Virus record (IMG/VR): IMGVR_UViG_3300010430_000013
Span: 25,734-89,733 of that record
Strand: one strand, 5' to 3'
Length of the DNA stretch: 64,000 bases
From: a virus
The notes beneath the pieces were generated by a model that was not told the origin of the DNA, did no database searches, and saw only the letters and a program-made list of their open reading frames with translations. Shown here piece by piece: positions 49,195 to 59,539 of this stretch. The first letter of the stretch is position 1. Each line of letters opens with the position of its first letter. The translations under genes were made by a program, and so were the position numbers.

Positions 49195-50682
49195 TTATGG
49201 GCAGTCGTTTGGCAGAGTGTCGGTGCAATTCTGATAAACCCAGGTTACATTTCTGCTATATGTACCATCCGGGAAGGAGAATCCTTCATTATCTACTTCT
49301 CTAGCTAAAAAATCCACCCCAGACATGGTTTCTTCAACACAACACAAGAAATTTTCAACATGTGTTCTTTGTGTTGCACTCAATCCGAAGGCGGCTAGTC
49401 GAGCTGTTGAGCAGCCGCTTGTAGCAGCAGGACAGTCCTCATATGGAAAAATAACCTGAATGTTTACACTTTTTCTTTTTGTCGGCTGAGTTTGACAACT
49501 ACGCAAGATTGGTCCCGGAACACGTCCTGGAATTGGAATCTCAATGATTTGTTCTTGGTTATTGTCATCAGTAATCGAAATATTTTCAAAGATTGCGCCC
49601 TCGACAAGGGATAGTGGGCGATTATCATATGTATAATTATATGTAACCGTACCAGCTGTCGGACTATAACCTTTACTCTTGGTAACGGGCAGTGGATTTA
49701 TGCCGCAAAGCACCCCAGTAGGAGCACATAAACACTCAATCCTGGCGTATAGATTGTCCTCTATGGCGCTAAAGCATCCTAGAGCTTGCTCTATCTTGGT
49801 TTCAGTAATCTCATTAAAGTCTGCGGGGTTTCTAGTTTCAAAACCCGTTATCGTGCCTTGAATAGAATAGGTATTAATTCTAGATTGTGTATTCTCTTCG
49901 CAGGTAACGGTATAATCGTCAAGACAGCAATTGCCTGAACGATTACTTACTGTGAAAGCTTCGGTCATACTGTATGAACCAGCATGACGATTTAGGGTGC
50001 CTGAGCGAACATGGCCGCATACCGAAAAGTCATCAGCTCCAAAACCAAATTTTGGGTCTCCGGCAAACAAAGAAGCGTCGAATCCCAGTTGGTCATTTAC
50101 CCAATTTTGTGCAATAACATATCCAGAAGTAGTAGCTCCACTAATACAGCAATCAACGGCTGTAGCCTCTACCGTATGCTCAAATTGGAAGAAGGCAGTT
50201 CCGCTACACGAACCGACTGTATATGCAGCAGGCGTCTCCAATGGGGAGAAATTCCAGTTATCGGCAATACTTCTAATGCAAGAAAGACATTCTGCTCCGC
50301 CTGAAGTGGTAGCGATATTATCTTGTGCCTCATCCCATTCAACAGTCACAGAAATAGGAATAGTAACAGTCCAGTTGTCCGCTGACTGACCCCAAGAAAT
50401 ATTCTGTATCCTAACATAGGAGTCAATAATAACTCCAGAATCACACGAAAGGGTCATCTGAACACAGTTGTCACATGACTCAAATGCTTTATCCATCTCG
50501 TCTCGAAGCGAGAGTGGATTGTCTGGGTTGCTTTTATTTTCAGATAGAAGCGTACCTGTAAACGTAGCCGTTTTAAGGGCACCGATTGGCGCGCCAGCGT
50601 CTGTACGAATCCATGTTTTTTCAATGGAGACCACGGGAACTGGATCAAATTCGTAGCCACCTAGAGTTAATGATGCTGCCAT
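49195..50682 (-). CDS. Tail protein, possible distal-tail-type (495 aa)
   Basis: Starts 1 base after the tape measure stop and is strand-rich (SLTLGGYEFDPVPVVSIEKTWIRTDAGAPIG, WTVTIPISVTVEWDEAQ), with paired Cys (CDNC, CLSC, CC). By position it corresponds to the distal tail/tube-end protein. No specific family is recognised. Confidence 0.6.
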   Translation of the reverse strand: MAASLTLGGYEFDPVPVVSIEKTWIRTDAGAPIGALKTATFTGTLLSENKSNPDNPLSLRDEMDKAFESCDNCVQMTLSCDSGVIIDSYVRIQNISWGQSADNWTVTIPISVTVEWDEAQDNIATTSGGAECLSCIRSIADNWNFSPLETPAAYTVGSCSGTAFFQFEHTVEATAVDCCISGATTSGYVIAQNWVNDQLGFDASLFAGDPKFGFGADDFSVCGHVRSGTLNRHAGSYSMTEAFTVSNRSGNCCLDDYTVTCEENTQSRINTYSIQGTITGFETRNPADFNEITETKIEQALGCFSAIEDNLYARIECLCAPTGVLCGINPLPVTKSKGYSPTAGTVTYNYTYDNRPLSLVEGAIFENISITDDNNQEQIIEIPIPGRVPGPILRSCQTQPTKRKSVNIQVIFPYEDCPAATSGCSTARLAAFGLSATQRTHVENFLCCVEETMSGVDFLAREVDNEGFSFPDGTYSRNVTWVYQNCTDTLPNDCP

Positions 50683-50683
50683 G

Positions 50684-53600
50684 TTATGCTCCGTTATCTC
50701 CGGCTGGGCTTACTCCGGGAGTTGGTGTTTGATTTGCGCCATCTACAAGAGCTTGTGCGTTTTGCTGAACTACTTGGCCAACTTTTTCTGCCAATTGATT
50801 TGTAAATGTTTCTGTTCCCTCGATTCTCAGAGGTGATGTGAATGCAACAGCAATTTGACTATTTGCTAAAGTTTCAGATGCTGCGATTTGTCTGTTGATT
50901 AGGTCCTCTTGGAGTCTTAGCTGTTCTCTCCGTGCTTCGTTCTCCAGATTGAATAGTTGCTCTCGTCTAGAGATAGCGTCCAGCTCTGCTGGATTATCTG
51001 GGCCGCTAAGTGCATTTGGAGTCAATGTGTTAGCCAGGATGTCTCTCGTGGATGCATTTCCAGCAACCCCGCCTAGTTGTTGACCCAGTCTACTAGCGAT
51101 AAGGTTTTCTAGGTCTTCTGATGAGCGTACTTGCGTTCCAAAGACGTTGTCGAAAGCTCCAGAAGCTAATTGATCAGCATTGAGAGAGCCTGCAAATTGT
51201 CTAGCGGTTTGAAGAGCCCCTCCAAGGTCCTCGCTCCTTACATTACCCCCGCCAGCGAATGCCCTAAAGACATCTAGATTTCTAGTGGCTTGACGTTGAG
51301 CCGTCGCTCCACCTGTTGCTAAGCTTTCAAGCAAGCTTCTAGACCCTTGACGAGCCTGGCCAATAGATGCAAGTTCATTGTTTACACTGGCTAGAGCTGC
51401 GGTCTGACTGGCGTTGAGAGTCAGCGCTTGAGTAAGACGAGCTATTTCCAAATTAGCCTGGGCTTGTGCTTGCTGACTTAGTCCACCGTTCTGAAGGGCG
51501 TTTCGCAGCTCTAAAATTCTGTCTCCAATTCCTGAATTATTTGTAGCAGAAATACCTCCAGAGAAAAACTGAGTTTGACTTCTAGAAAAAAGCCTTGCGC
51601 TTAAGGTAGCCGCTCTAGTGCCCTGAGGAGCGCCCCTACCAAAGAATTGATTTGACTGTTGTCTCTGGGAGAACTCTCGACCTCTCTGTTCTGACAACCC
51701 TCTCTCAAATTCAATAATAGAAGAATTTATAGTATTAAAGGCGTTTGCCAGGGAGGCAGAGCTTTGTTCAATAACCTTCAGACCATCTCCAGCAAATTTA
51801 GCCGCTCTTTCAAACTCTTCCAGTTCTGAGAGAGTATTGGTTAAGTTTCTGAGGTTATTTCCCTCAAGGAGACCGCCAAGGGTTCCTTCTACCCCCTGAA
51901 TTCCTCTTTCAATAGCATCCCGACCAGCAGCCGAAATATCATTATTATCCAAGAAATTCGATACGACTTCCTCAATGCTTGTTCCAATGTTAGCTTGTCC
52001 AGAACGCAACTGTCCTTGAATAGATCCAGCTAATTGATTTTGGACGGTCGCCCTGTCATTAATCAAACCGCTAGTCAGTCTAGCTGTTGAGCTATCTGTT
52101 ACTCTAGTTAGGTTGGTTAATTCTGCGGCAGCTCTCGCAGCAGCTGGCCCACGAAGATTTGAGAAGTCCCCAGAGAATGTTTGTCCTTGAACTCGACCCG
52201 AACCAATAGCTTCAAATGACTGAACGTTTCTGGCAAGAGAACTTGATAACTCTTGAAGACGTGCTGCAGCAATATCGATTCTATCAGAAAAAACAGACAG
52301 ATTTTTGCTAAATTCATTAGAAATTGATTGAGCATTAATGTCTGAAATAAATTGATCAATATTATCTCTAAGCCGATTCAATAAAACCGCTTCGCCAGAC
52401 TGTCCACCGCCTGCAGTCAATCCAACTGATCTAATTTGCGCTTCATTTAAGGTATTAAGAAAAGATTGACCAAGGTTTTCAGAGAGTCTATCTACTACAG
52501 CAACACCCGAATCTGAATCATCATTTACACTTGGAAGAGTTTCGCCTGATCTAATGCGCTCTTGAAGAGCAGTTCTAGCAAACGTATCTAATTGATCTTT
52601 AATAACATCCGTTGTGGGACCCAATGCTGAATTGATTTCTTGTTGCCTAGCCGCTCTTTCAGAAGAAACTACTCTGTCTCTTGCCGTGGTTCTTCGCTCA
52701 AGACCCCCTAAGAAAATATCGCTTGCGACAGCTAAACCTTGCGTGCTTAGACTAGCTCGGTTAAAATCTGCCCTGTCTCTTTGGTTTAGTCCAACGAGAC
52801 CGCTGTCAATTCCTCGTCTAAATTGTCTGCTTTGAGTTCTTATTGCTACATTAAATTCTCGAAGATCACCCTCTGTGGCCTCGGCAAAATTACTGATTTC
52901 TTGAGTAACTTTTTCTAGCGAAATGTCTCCACTTAAATCTGGCGGTATGATATCAGCCAAAACATCTCGGAATTTTTCTAGCTCCTCTGTGTTTGCAGCT
53001 TTTGTTAAATTTCTTAAGGTTCCTTCAAGACCAACTAAAGCCCCTACGGCTGCCCCAACAGGACCGCCAAACTGAGCGCCTACTGCCGCGCCTGTTAATC
53101 CAGCACCTACAGATCTGATTGTATTGTCTTCAGATTGGCCCAAAGCTAATCCGCCAATACCTGCGCCAACAGATGCTGCGCTTAAAAACTGACTTTGTCC
53201 AAACAACTGAGAGAATCCTGGTCGTCTTGCATCGATTGCAGATCTAGCGCGGTCACGAATATTGCTCGCAACAACACCAGTTCTTCGACGAATCCGATTA
53301 AGCCTGCTTTCGATAGGGGCAGGATTAAGGGCGTCTAGAGCGTCTCGGCGTAATCGGGCGTCTCTATTTGATTCAAAAGCCTCCCTTGACGGACCAAATT
53401 GTTGTCCTGGGCCGACTCCAGCAAGCGCCTGAAGCGCATCGATTCTTTGTGCAGAAGCCGAGTCTAGTTCAGCCTTTACAACGGGCTTGAGACCGGGAGT
53501 TCCTCCTCCAAGGTTAACCCTACGAGACTCTACTTGTGCCCTTGTTGCTGGATTAGTTAAATCAACGACACCAAAAGCGCTTCGTGCCTGCGTTGCAGAA

Positions 53601-55996
53601 GCATCGCGAGCATTCGCTCTTGGGGCGCTTCTAGCGGCAGCTTCTCTAGATTGTCTCTTTAAAAACTCTATCTCTGATTTTTTTCTTTCTTGGGCCTGTT
53701 TGATAGAAGTTTCTTGTTGTTGGAATAAATCAATAGCTTCTGATTGCTGTAAATTCTTTTTAAGCTCACGAAATTCGTTGGTGGCTTGTTGATCTTTTTG
53801 CGCTTGACTAGGGGAAGGTAAATTCAAGCTTCCGCTGTTTGTCCCGCCCCCCCTTACTGGGCCTCTAACATTATCGGGCTGCGTTGTATTGCCTTCGCGC
53901 CCCTGGCGGTCTACTGCTCTTTGAACTCGAACTTCTTCTGCGCGTCTGTTTCCAGCTGTTAAAACGTTAGATTCTTCGAGAGCGTCGAAAGAATTCTGAA
54001 CGCCTTCAGCAGTCAGTTTGTTTACCGCAGCTAAATCCGAAGAAGCATTTCTAATGATAGACGCGACTCTAGTAATTGAGGCACCGGCATTTTCTCCTGC
54101 TCCAACTAATCTCTGGAATGCTTGATTGGCTGCAGCAAAAAGACGCTGGTTTGTTTGGGCTAAACTATTAATTAGAGTTAAATCAGCAGGGCTTCCGCTG
54201 CGCCCCCCAACGTTAAATCCTACTCGACCCCCTTTATTAAACCCTTGAGATAAAAATCTAGCAGCTCCGCTTCTTCTAATTACAACTCCAGGAGGAAGCT
54301 CTGTTGGAATAGAGTCAACATTAGCAGCAGAGCCAGCTGTAAATAGGTGAACGCCACTTGCAATCTCAGTAGCGCCTCTGATTCGCCCGCCTGCATTGTA
54401 ATTATTGTAAGCAAGTACGTTGCTTGCTCCGCCATACTTTCCAAGTTGAGACTCTTCAATAAAAATCTCACCTTTGGTCGTCATGGCATTGATGCTTCCG
54501 CCAACTCGTCCTCCAGAATTAAACCCTCGACCTCTCGCAAAACCTCTGCCTGCTCCCAGGAGAGATGCCCCAATACGTACCGTGCCGATTGCCGCGATAA
54601 GCGGAATAAGCGGCTCTAAAGCGTTGGCAAGTGAAACTGCTGCGTTCGCAGTTGTAATAAACGTTCCAGCAATAGTTTGAAAAGCTTCGCTTCCTACGAT
54701 GGTTCTGGCTAATGCTGCAAATCTTTGTTGAAGTTTTTCAATTTGAACTGACAGGTTCTGCTGAGCAAGAGCAACGTCTTCTGCGACAGATCCGCTTGAA
54801 CTTTGAGCCTCTGTTAGCAACTCTTGAATACGACGAGTTCGCGTCAGCAAAGGAACCACTCTGTTGAACTGACGAAGTCCACCAATCTGTTCTGCAATTC
54901 TTGAGAAAGCTGGGTCAGTAGGAGCTAATCCGCTAAGGGCTTCTCCAATTTCTCTTAAGGCATTCGCTGCACCAATAAACTCAGTTCTGTTGGTTTGTTC
55001 GTTGGTTTTTTGTAGTTCAATATTGAAGTCTCTAAGAACTTCTACAGTTTCCCTACGATTCAACCTCGGAAGAATAGTTCTAAGAGACGTACCTACAGTA
55101 GCACCGCTCTCTCGGGTGGTTTCAATAACTGTGGCAAAGATAGCCGAGAATTCTCTCAAGTTATCCAGATTAAGAGCAGAGCCGGTTGCTCGTTCCGTTG
55201 CTCCACTTAGGGCGGCAAAAGCAGCACCACCACGTCTCAAGCCATCAAACAACTCAGCAACACTAGTGTTGGCTTCTTTGGCGACTGCATTCAAAGAATC
55301 GAATACGTCTGTACTTTGTCTCTCAAGAAGGCGAAACTGAGTATTCAATGCGAGAATAGAGTTAGCTGTAGTTCTCAGATCTGGAAAGCTTGCAGTCAAA
55401 GTAGTCTGACCAACAGCCTCAAGAAGAGTCTGAGTCTCGCTGATTGACTTACCGGCCTGAAGGAAGACTTGAGCTACCCGAGCCAGTTCAACCGCCGAAG
55501 TTCCATAGCTTTGAGAAACTTCGCTAATAGTGTTAGCTAGGCCTCTAGTGGATGCATTGGTTACGTTGGCTAGCTGAGCTACTCTGACAAGCTCTCTATT
55601 AAACTCAAGCGCCTCTCGGGTCGCTCCAGCTAACGTATCAACAAGTGTGCTAATGCCTCGACTAGCAATCAAGTAACCTGTAAATCTACGAACAGTGATT
55701 CGAGTTTGCTGACCAAGCTTTTCTGTTTCAGAAGTAGTTTTTTCAATTCTACTAGTAAGCAGGGTATTAGTCTGAGCAGCAGCTCGATTGGCTCTAGAGA
55801 GAGTGTCTAGCCCTTTAGCTGTCGCGCCCGCTGAATTAGCAATGGCGCGTAGCTGATCTGGAGTTTGAGCAAGCTGGGGGTCTACCGTCACACCTCGCCT
55901 AGACAACTTGTTGAGCTGGGATTCAGCTTGTTTAAGTTGCTGATTAAGGCGTTGTGTTTGAAGACGTAGTTCTATATTAAGATCAAAATCTGCCAA
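50684..55996 (-). CDS. Tail tape measure protein (1770 aa)
   Basis: The longest gene. Long helical and coiled-coil stretches (RLQTQRLNQQLKQAESQLNKLSRRG), a TP901-type region (RFTGYLIASRGISTLVDTL, EFNRELVRVAQLANV), a Gly-rich NKGGRVGFNVGGRSG segment of the type seen in tape measures, and a hydrophobic LTGAAVGAQFGGPVGAAVGALVG stretch. By the usual scaling of about 0.15 nm per residue it predicts a tail near 265 nm, if uncleaved. Confidence 0.88.
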   Translation of the reverse strand: MADFDLNIELRLQTQRLNQQLKQAESQLNKLSRRGVTVDPQLAQTPDQLRAIANSAGATAKGLDTLSRANRAAAQTNTLLTSRIEKTTSETEKLGQQTRITVRRFTGYLIASRGISTLVDTLAGATREALEFNRELVRVAQLANVTNASTRGLANTISEVSQSYGTSAVELARVAQVFLQAGKSISETQTLLEAVGQTTLTASFPDLRTTANSILALNTQFRLLERQSTDVFDSLNAVAKEANTSVAELFDGLRRGGAAFAALSGATERATGSALNLDNLREFSAIFATVIETTRESGATVGTSLRTILPRLNRRETVEVLRDFNIELQKTNEQTNRTEFIGAANALREIGEALSGLAPTDPAFSRIAEQIGGLRQFNRVVPLLTRTRRIQELLTEAQSSSGSVAEDVALAQQNLSVQIEKLQQRFAALARTIVGSEAFQTIAGTFITTANAAVSLANALEPLIPLIAAIGTVRIGASLLGAGRGFARGRGFNSGGRVGGSINAMTTKGEIFIEESQLGKYGGASNVLAYNNYNAGGRIRGATEIASGVHLFTAGSAANVDSIPTELPPGVVIRRSGAARFLSQGFNKGGRVGFNVGGRSGSPADLTLINSLAQTNQRLFAAANQAFQRLVGAGENAGASITRVASIIRNASSDLAAVNKLTAEGVQNSFDALEESNVLTAGNRRAEEVRVQRAVDRQGREGNTTQPDNVRGPVRGGGTNSGSLNLPSPSQAQKDQQATNEFRELKKNLQQSEAIDLFQQQETSIKQAQERKKSEIEFLKRQSREAAARSAPRANARDASATQARSAFGVVDLTNPATRAQVESRRVNLGGGTPGLKPVVKAELDSASAQRIDALQALAGVGPGQQFGPSREAFESNRDARLRRDALDALNPAPIESRLNRIRRRTGVVASNIRDRARSAIDARRPGFSQLFGQSQFLSAASVGAGIGGLALGQSEDNTIRSVGAGLTGAAVGAQFGGPVGAAVGALVGLEGTLRNLTKAANTEELEKFRDVLADIIPPDLSGDISLEKVTQEISNFAEATEGDLREFNVAIRTQSRQFRRGIDSGLVGLNQRDRADFNRASLSTQGLAVASDIFLGGLERRTTARDRVVSSERAARQQEINSALGPTTDVIKDQLDTFARTALQERIRSGETLPSVNDDSDSGVAVVDRLSENLGQSFLNTLNEAQIRSVGLTAGGGQSGEAVLLNRLRDNIDQFISDINAQSISNEFSKNLSVFSDRIDIAAARLQELSSSLARNVQSFEAIGSGRVQGQTFSGDFSNLRGPAAARAAAELTNLTRVTDSSTARLTSGLINDRATVQNQLAGSIQGQLRSGQANIGTSIEEVVSNFLDNNDISAAGRDAIERGIQGVEGTLGGLLEGNNLRNLTNTLSELEEFERAAKFAGDGLKVIEQSSASLANAFNTINSSIIEFERGLSEQRGREFSQRQQSNQFFGRGAPQGTRAATLSARLFSRSQTQFFSGGISATNNSGIGDRILELRNALQNGGLSQQAQAQANLEIARLTQALTLNASQTAALASVNNELASIGQARQGSRSLLESLATGGATAQRQATRNLDVFRAFAGGGNVRSEDLGGALQTARQFAGSLNADQLASGAFDNVFGTQVRSSEDLENLIASRLGQQLGGVAGNASTRDILANTLTPNALSGPDNPAELDAISRREQLFNLENEARREQLRLQEDLINRQIAASETLANSQIAVAFTSPLRIEGTETFTNQLAEKVGQVVQQNAQALVDGANQTPTPGVSPAGDNGA

Positions 55997-56020
55997 GATT
56001 AGACCCCTTTGCTTTTAAGT

Positions 56021-56815
56021 TTATTCTTCCTTGGGAGCTTCTGGCTCTTCAGGAGTGTCTGCGTTTTCAGAAGCTTCCGTGTTTTCAGAGGCTTCCGTGT
56101 TTTCAGGCTCAGGCTCGGAAACTTCTACTTTTTCTGGAGCATTTAAGAATGGTTTCTTTTCTTTGGGCTCTGGCTCAGGTTCCACTTCTGGTTCTGGATC
56201 AATAGGGTTCCCGTCCTTATCCAAAATAATCATTTCATCATTCATTCGACCATAATCAAGAAGGAACTTGTTCTCGGGCAGGGTCTTGTAGAAATCGTTA
56301 TTCAGTCCAATATCTTGCGACACAGCGACATAAATCAATGGATCATTTTCTTCTTTAGCAACCAAAAAGTCCTCAAAGGTTTTATATGGACGACGCTTGT
56401 TCTTTGATTGCTTTAGGCTTGCCCAAAGAAGATAGTCAGATTCAGCAGTTTCAGCTTGACGCTCAGCCGAATGAGAGAGTAGCTCAGAAATAGTCATGTT
56501 CATTGCGAAGATTTTATTTCTAAGTTCTCCAGCTTTAACTGCATCTTCTACGGCCTCCTCAAAGTCATATCCCCCCTCATCCAACTTTTCTAGAAGCGCC
56601 TGCAGCTCAATCTGGAGTTCTTCCATCTCTTGGTCCTTCTTTTCAGACCAAACACCCCATTCTTTAGCTTTTTCCAGAGCGTTAGCTTGCAAAAATGCAC
56701 CGTCCTCAAGAGCCTTAAAAAAAGCTCGGCGATAGACGGTCTTTCCCTCTTGGCGCTCTTTAGCGCTTACAGGTGCCAAAACATACTCTGTGTCTTGATA
56801 TTCAAAAGTCTTCAT
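56021..56815 (-). CDS. Tail-assembly-region protein with acidic repeat tail (264 aa)
   Basis: Directly upstream of the tape measure gene, where tail assembly chaperones lie. N-terminal two thirds are helical and charged. The last 60 residues are Pro/Glu repeats (PEPEVEPEPEP) and ENTEAS units. I see no clear frameshift partner, so the chaperone assignment is by position only. Confidence 0.6.
   Translation of the reverse strand: MKTFEYQDTEYVLAPVSAKERQEGKTVYRRAFFKALEDGAFLQANALEKAKEWGVWSEKKDQEMEELQIELQALLEKLDEGGYDFEEAVEDAVKAGELRNKIFAMNMTISELLSHSAERQAETAESDYLLWASLKQSKNKRRPYKTFEDFLVAKEENDPLIYVAVSQDIGLNNDFYKTLPENKFLLDYGRMNDEMIILDKDGNPIDPEPEVEPEPEPKEKKPFLNAPEKVEVSEPEPENTEASENTEASENADTPEEPEAPKEE
56061..56107 (-). 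repeat. 18-base tandem repeat coding ENTEAS units
   Basis: Two units (GCTTCCGTGTTTTCAGR on the plus strand, at 56073 and 56091) and a partial third encode the repeated ENTEAS residues near the C-terminus of the 56021 gene. Confidence 0.75.
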
Positions 56816-56831
56816 TTAATAAATCCTCAAT

Positions 56832-57119
56832 TCACTCGTCATAGTAATTACGGTTTTTACGAATAGAAAAATTGTTAATATTATTAAGCAGGATATCTTG
56901 CGACTCCTTGCCTCTTTCCTTAATTTGATGTCTAACGTACTCCCAGGTTTCACGAAACTCCTTTTGGTCTTCTGTTAATTCTTCAAGCTCTAGTCCGTGT
57001 CCCCAGAGTTCTCCGAAGTTGGTTTCTAATATCTCAAGAACGCCGATGGTAATTGTTTTTACACTGATTCGTACGCCATTCTTGAGGTAGGACTTATCTG
57101 ATATTCTATTGTTAGACAT
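56832..57119 (-). CDS. Small tail-region protein (95 aa)
   Basis: Charged and helical (LENGVRISVKTITIGVLEILETNFGELWGHGLELEEL). Its ATG overlaps the stop of the 57119 gene. Together with its neighbours it fills the chaperone position between major tail protein and tape measure. Unknown specific role. Confidence 0.6.
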   Translation of the reverse strand: MSNNRISDKSYLKNGVRISVKTITIGVLEILETNFGELWGHGLELEELTEDQKEFRETWEYVRHQIKERGKESQDILLNNINNFSIRKNRNYYDE

Positions 57120-58078
57120 TACTTAAATACCTGTGTTCGTTTTTTGAACTCCGACTCCTTAACGGCACCTTTTGTTTGGAGTTCTTTGAATCTTGCTTTT
57201 TGCATGGTTCTGGCACTTCCAGAATTACTTGAATAGATAGCATTTGCCTCTTCTTGAGTTTCTGCAGTAATAAATACATTTTCTCTATTTTTTACTGAGG
57301 CAGGGATGTTATCAGAGGCTTTCCCTTTATCCTGACTCAAAATCCAACCGTCCAGAGCATCGTCATCATTTATGATGAAGGCCGGAGGACAATCCGTATG
57401 TTGGAAAATATTTTCGTACATATTTATATATGACAAAAACATCAACTGTAGCTCATTTGGATACTTAGGGAAAACTTCACCCTTTTTTAACCCAAAAAGT
57501 AGCTGTGTAGAATTAGCTCGCGCTAGCTTGCGAATTTCTTCTCCATCTGGATAGGTTGAAAGTATTTGATACTTTGCTTGGTCGATTAGAGAAGTTTCAA
57601 CTTCGATTGGCTCACGAGTTCTTAAATCAAGAAAACATTTAGAGATTAGATAGTCCTCTGCGGCGTCCGCTATATGGCCTTCTCGGGACTTTTTACGAAT
57701 AGTAGCAAGGCTGCTCTCAAAGAATCTGAGACGATTTTGAGGGCCCTCTAGGGCTCTACGGGCCTTTTTAAGTTGTGGGTCTTCTAGATTACCCTTGGCA
57801 GAAATTGCAGCGCCATAAATGTCTTTTTTAGCGCTTTTTATTTGAGACTCTAAGGACTTCATATGGCTCTCATAATCATGATCAAGCAAGCCCTTAAATA
57901 AGTACCAGTCGATTAATTTTTTTTCAGGCCAAATTTCAAGCCATTTTGTTGACTCAACTATTTCGCTCTTGTATTGTTCAGAATCCCAAACAATCTCTGG
58001 AGCGGGACATAAGTCCACTAAGTATCTATTTTTATTAAAGGTTATTGGGTAGTATTGCAGCAAAATTCTACTGAGCAT
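57119..58078 (-). CDS. Tail-region protein of unknown function (319 aa)
   Basis: Mostly helical and basic, with a coiled central part (SHMKSLESQIKSAKKDIYGAA, RFFESSLATIRKKSREG). LMFLSYINMYENIFQHTDCPPAFIINDDDALDGWILSQ may be a separate domain. First gene after the major-tail terminator, so expressed at a different level from it. Confidence 0.6.
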   Translation of the reverse strand: MLSRILLQYYPITFNKNRYLVDLCPAPEIVWDSEQYKSEIVESTKWLEIWPEKKLIDWYLFKGLLDHDYESHMKSLESQIKSAKKDIYGAAISAKGNLEDPQLKKARRALEGPQNRLRFFESSLATIRKKSREGHIADAAEDYLISKCFLDLRTREPIEVETSLIDQAKYQILSTYPDGEEIRKLARANSTQLLFGLKKGEVFPKYPNELQLMFLSYINMYENIFQHTDCPPAFIINDDDALDGWILSQDKGKASDNIPASVKNRENVFITAETQEEANAIYSSNSGSARTMQKARFKELQTKGAVKESEFKKRTQVFK

Positions 58079-58111
58079 GTACGGCTTCCGCGCAAAAATC
58101 TATGGAAGAAT

Positions 58112-58145
58112 AAAATGTTAACCGGGAGAATTTCCCCCGGTTAAC
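58112..58145 (-). terminator. Terminator after the major tail gene
   Basis: A perfect 10-bp stem (GTTAACCGGG with CCCGGTTAAC) with a 9-base loop, followed on the minus strand by CATTTTA. Confidence 0.8.
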
Positions 58146-58153
58146 GCGTTACT

Positions 58154-59473
58154 CTAGTTACACAACCAAGTGTCACGAGCTGCCCACCATGTGGCTGCAT
58201 TGTCTTCGCAACCATTTTCGTGCATGACCGTCATCGTGTTAAACGTCTGGAAGTTATAAGTAATGGTCATGTTATCACCATCGGTGGATGCACCACTCAT
58301 GGAGATACTTTGAATCTTGTTTTGGGTTCCAGTGTAGATTCTCAAACCACCACAGATAGCAACTCGAATCGTTCCTTGGCGTAGGTTTTCACCAGCCGTA
58401 TCACAGAAAGAGCCAGTCGGAAGACTTGGGGTAAATGCACCAGCTTCGGTAGCACTCAATGCCGAGTCAAATTCCGAAACAACCTCAATCGATGTGTTAA
58501 CTGTAATAGGAGGCGTAATCGTACGAGTACGAGGGGCGCGAGTTCCAAGGGCAGTCAACTCTTCTCGGTTAAGGTCAGCGCTGAATGAGATACTTTGAAC
58601 AGCAACTGCGTTATTCAGGTTTGTGCCATCGCAAGCAACACCAGGAATAATAGCCGGGAGAACCGTCGTATCAGGGTCGCAAAGAGCACCATTTACATCA
58701 AGCGTTTCTGTAAAGTCTTCATTCGACTCATCCCAGATAAAGTCTTCACGATACTGAGGCTTACGAACCTGACCGCTTGGCATAGCTGGGCCAGGAGTAC
58801 CACTCTCACAACAAGCATCAAAGCTAATCGAGGCAACATCAGCCAAGAATTGAGCCGTGTAGCTAAAGTTCAGTGTACCCGTACAGTCAGCAATGTCGTT
58901 AATGTCGTCGGTTGGGTTCGTCCAAATAATATCATTACCAACGAAGGTGATGTCTTCGGAGAACGGAGTGTTGTCCGAACCGAAGGTGTACGAGATGCTA
59001 TTGATCTGTGCATCAGGGAATACTACAACTGCGCGTGGCGTCGAGCTACCCGAGCTACCTGTGCTGTCTTCATCACAAGGGAAAATAGCACTTGCGATAT
59101 GACATTTGCAAGCGGCGCGACCAAAGAGAGTCGGCTGGTTTGCTTCTTTGGTAGCCATAGAGTAAATTGGGCAGCTACCATCCAAAATTTTGTTTACAGT
59201 AATTTCTACCTGAGGCAAGCCTTCGTTAATGAAGTAAGGCTCACTGTCACAGAATTCGAATACTGGACTCAGGTCAAAGTTAGCGTCGTAGCCCATGCTT
59301 TGAACGCCAAATGCCTGTTGTTGCGAAGCGTCTCCGGGAATAGGCGCACCACAACCAAAATTGTATTTCGTTCCCGGCGTGCCTGATTCTTTGGCGTCAC
59401 TATCAGCCTTGGACATAATACCAAGCTGGCGATTCGCCCATTTGACACTTCCGCAACTTCCAGCACTAGCCAT
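58154..59473 (-). CDS. Probable major tail (tube) protein (439 aa)
   Basis: It lies between head-tail joining genes and the tape measure region and has its own promoter-like motif and terminator, as expected for an abundant structural protein. The sequence is strand-rich with several Cys (CGSVKWANRQLG, NFGCGAPIPGD, FDACCESG) and an N-terminal ordered region. The assignment rests on position and expression signals, not on a recognised domain. A major capsid role is less likely at this place in the order. Confidence 0.62.
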   Translation of the reverse strand: MASAGSCGSVKWANRQLGIMSKADSDAKESGTPGTKYNFGCGAPIPGDASQQQAFGVQSMGYDANFDLSPVFEFCDSEPYFINEGLPQVEITVNKILDGSCPIYSMATKEANQPTLFGRAACKCHIASAIFPCDEDSTGSSGSSTPRAVVVFPDAQINSISYTFGSDNTPFSEDITFVGNDIIWTNPTDDINDIADCTGTLNFSYTAQFLADVASISFDACCESGTPGPAMPSGQVRKPQYREDFIWDESNEDFTETLDVNGALCDPDTTVLPAIIPGVACDGTNLNNAVAVQSISFSADLNREELTALGTRAPRTRTITPPITVNTSIEVVSEFDSALSATEAGAFTPSLPTGSFCDTAGENLRQGTIRVAICGGLRIYTGTQNKIQSISMSGASTDGDNMTITYNFQTFNTMTVMHENGCEDNAATWWAARDTWLCN

Positions 59474-59514
59474 ATTATTTATTCCTAATTTTAATTAAAA
59501 TAAAGGGTATTAGT

Positions 59515-59532
59515 CTATTATATATACACCAA
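59515..59532 (-). promoter_or_regulatory. Candidate promoter of the major tail gene
   Basis: Minus strand reads TTGGTGTATATATAATAG, matching the shared motif, about 42 bases upstream of the start codon. Confidence 0.5.
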
Positions 59533-59539
59533 AAATTGG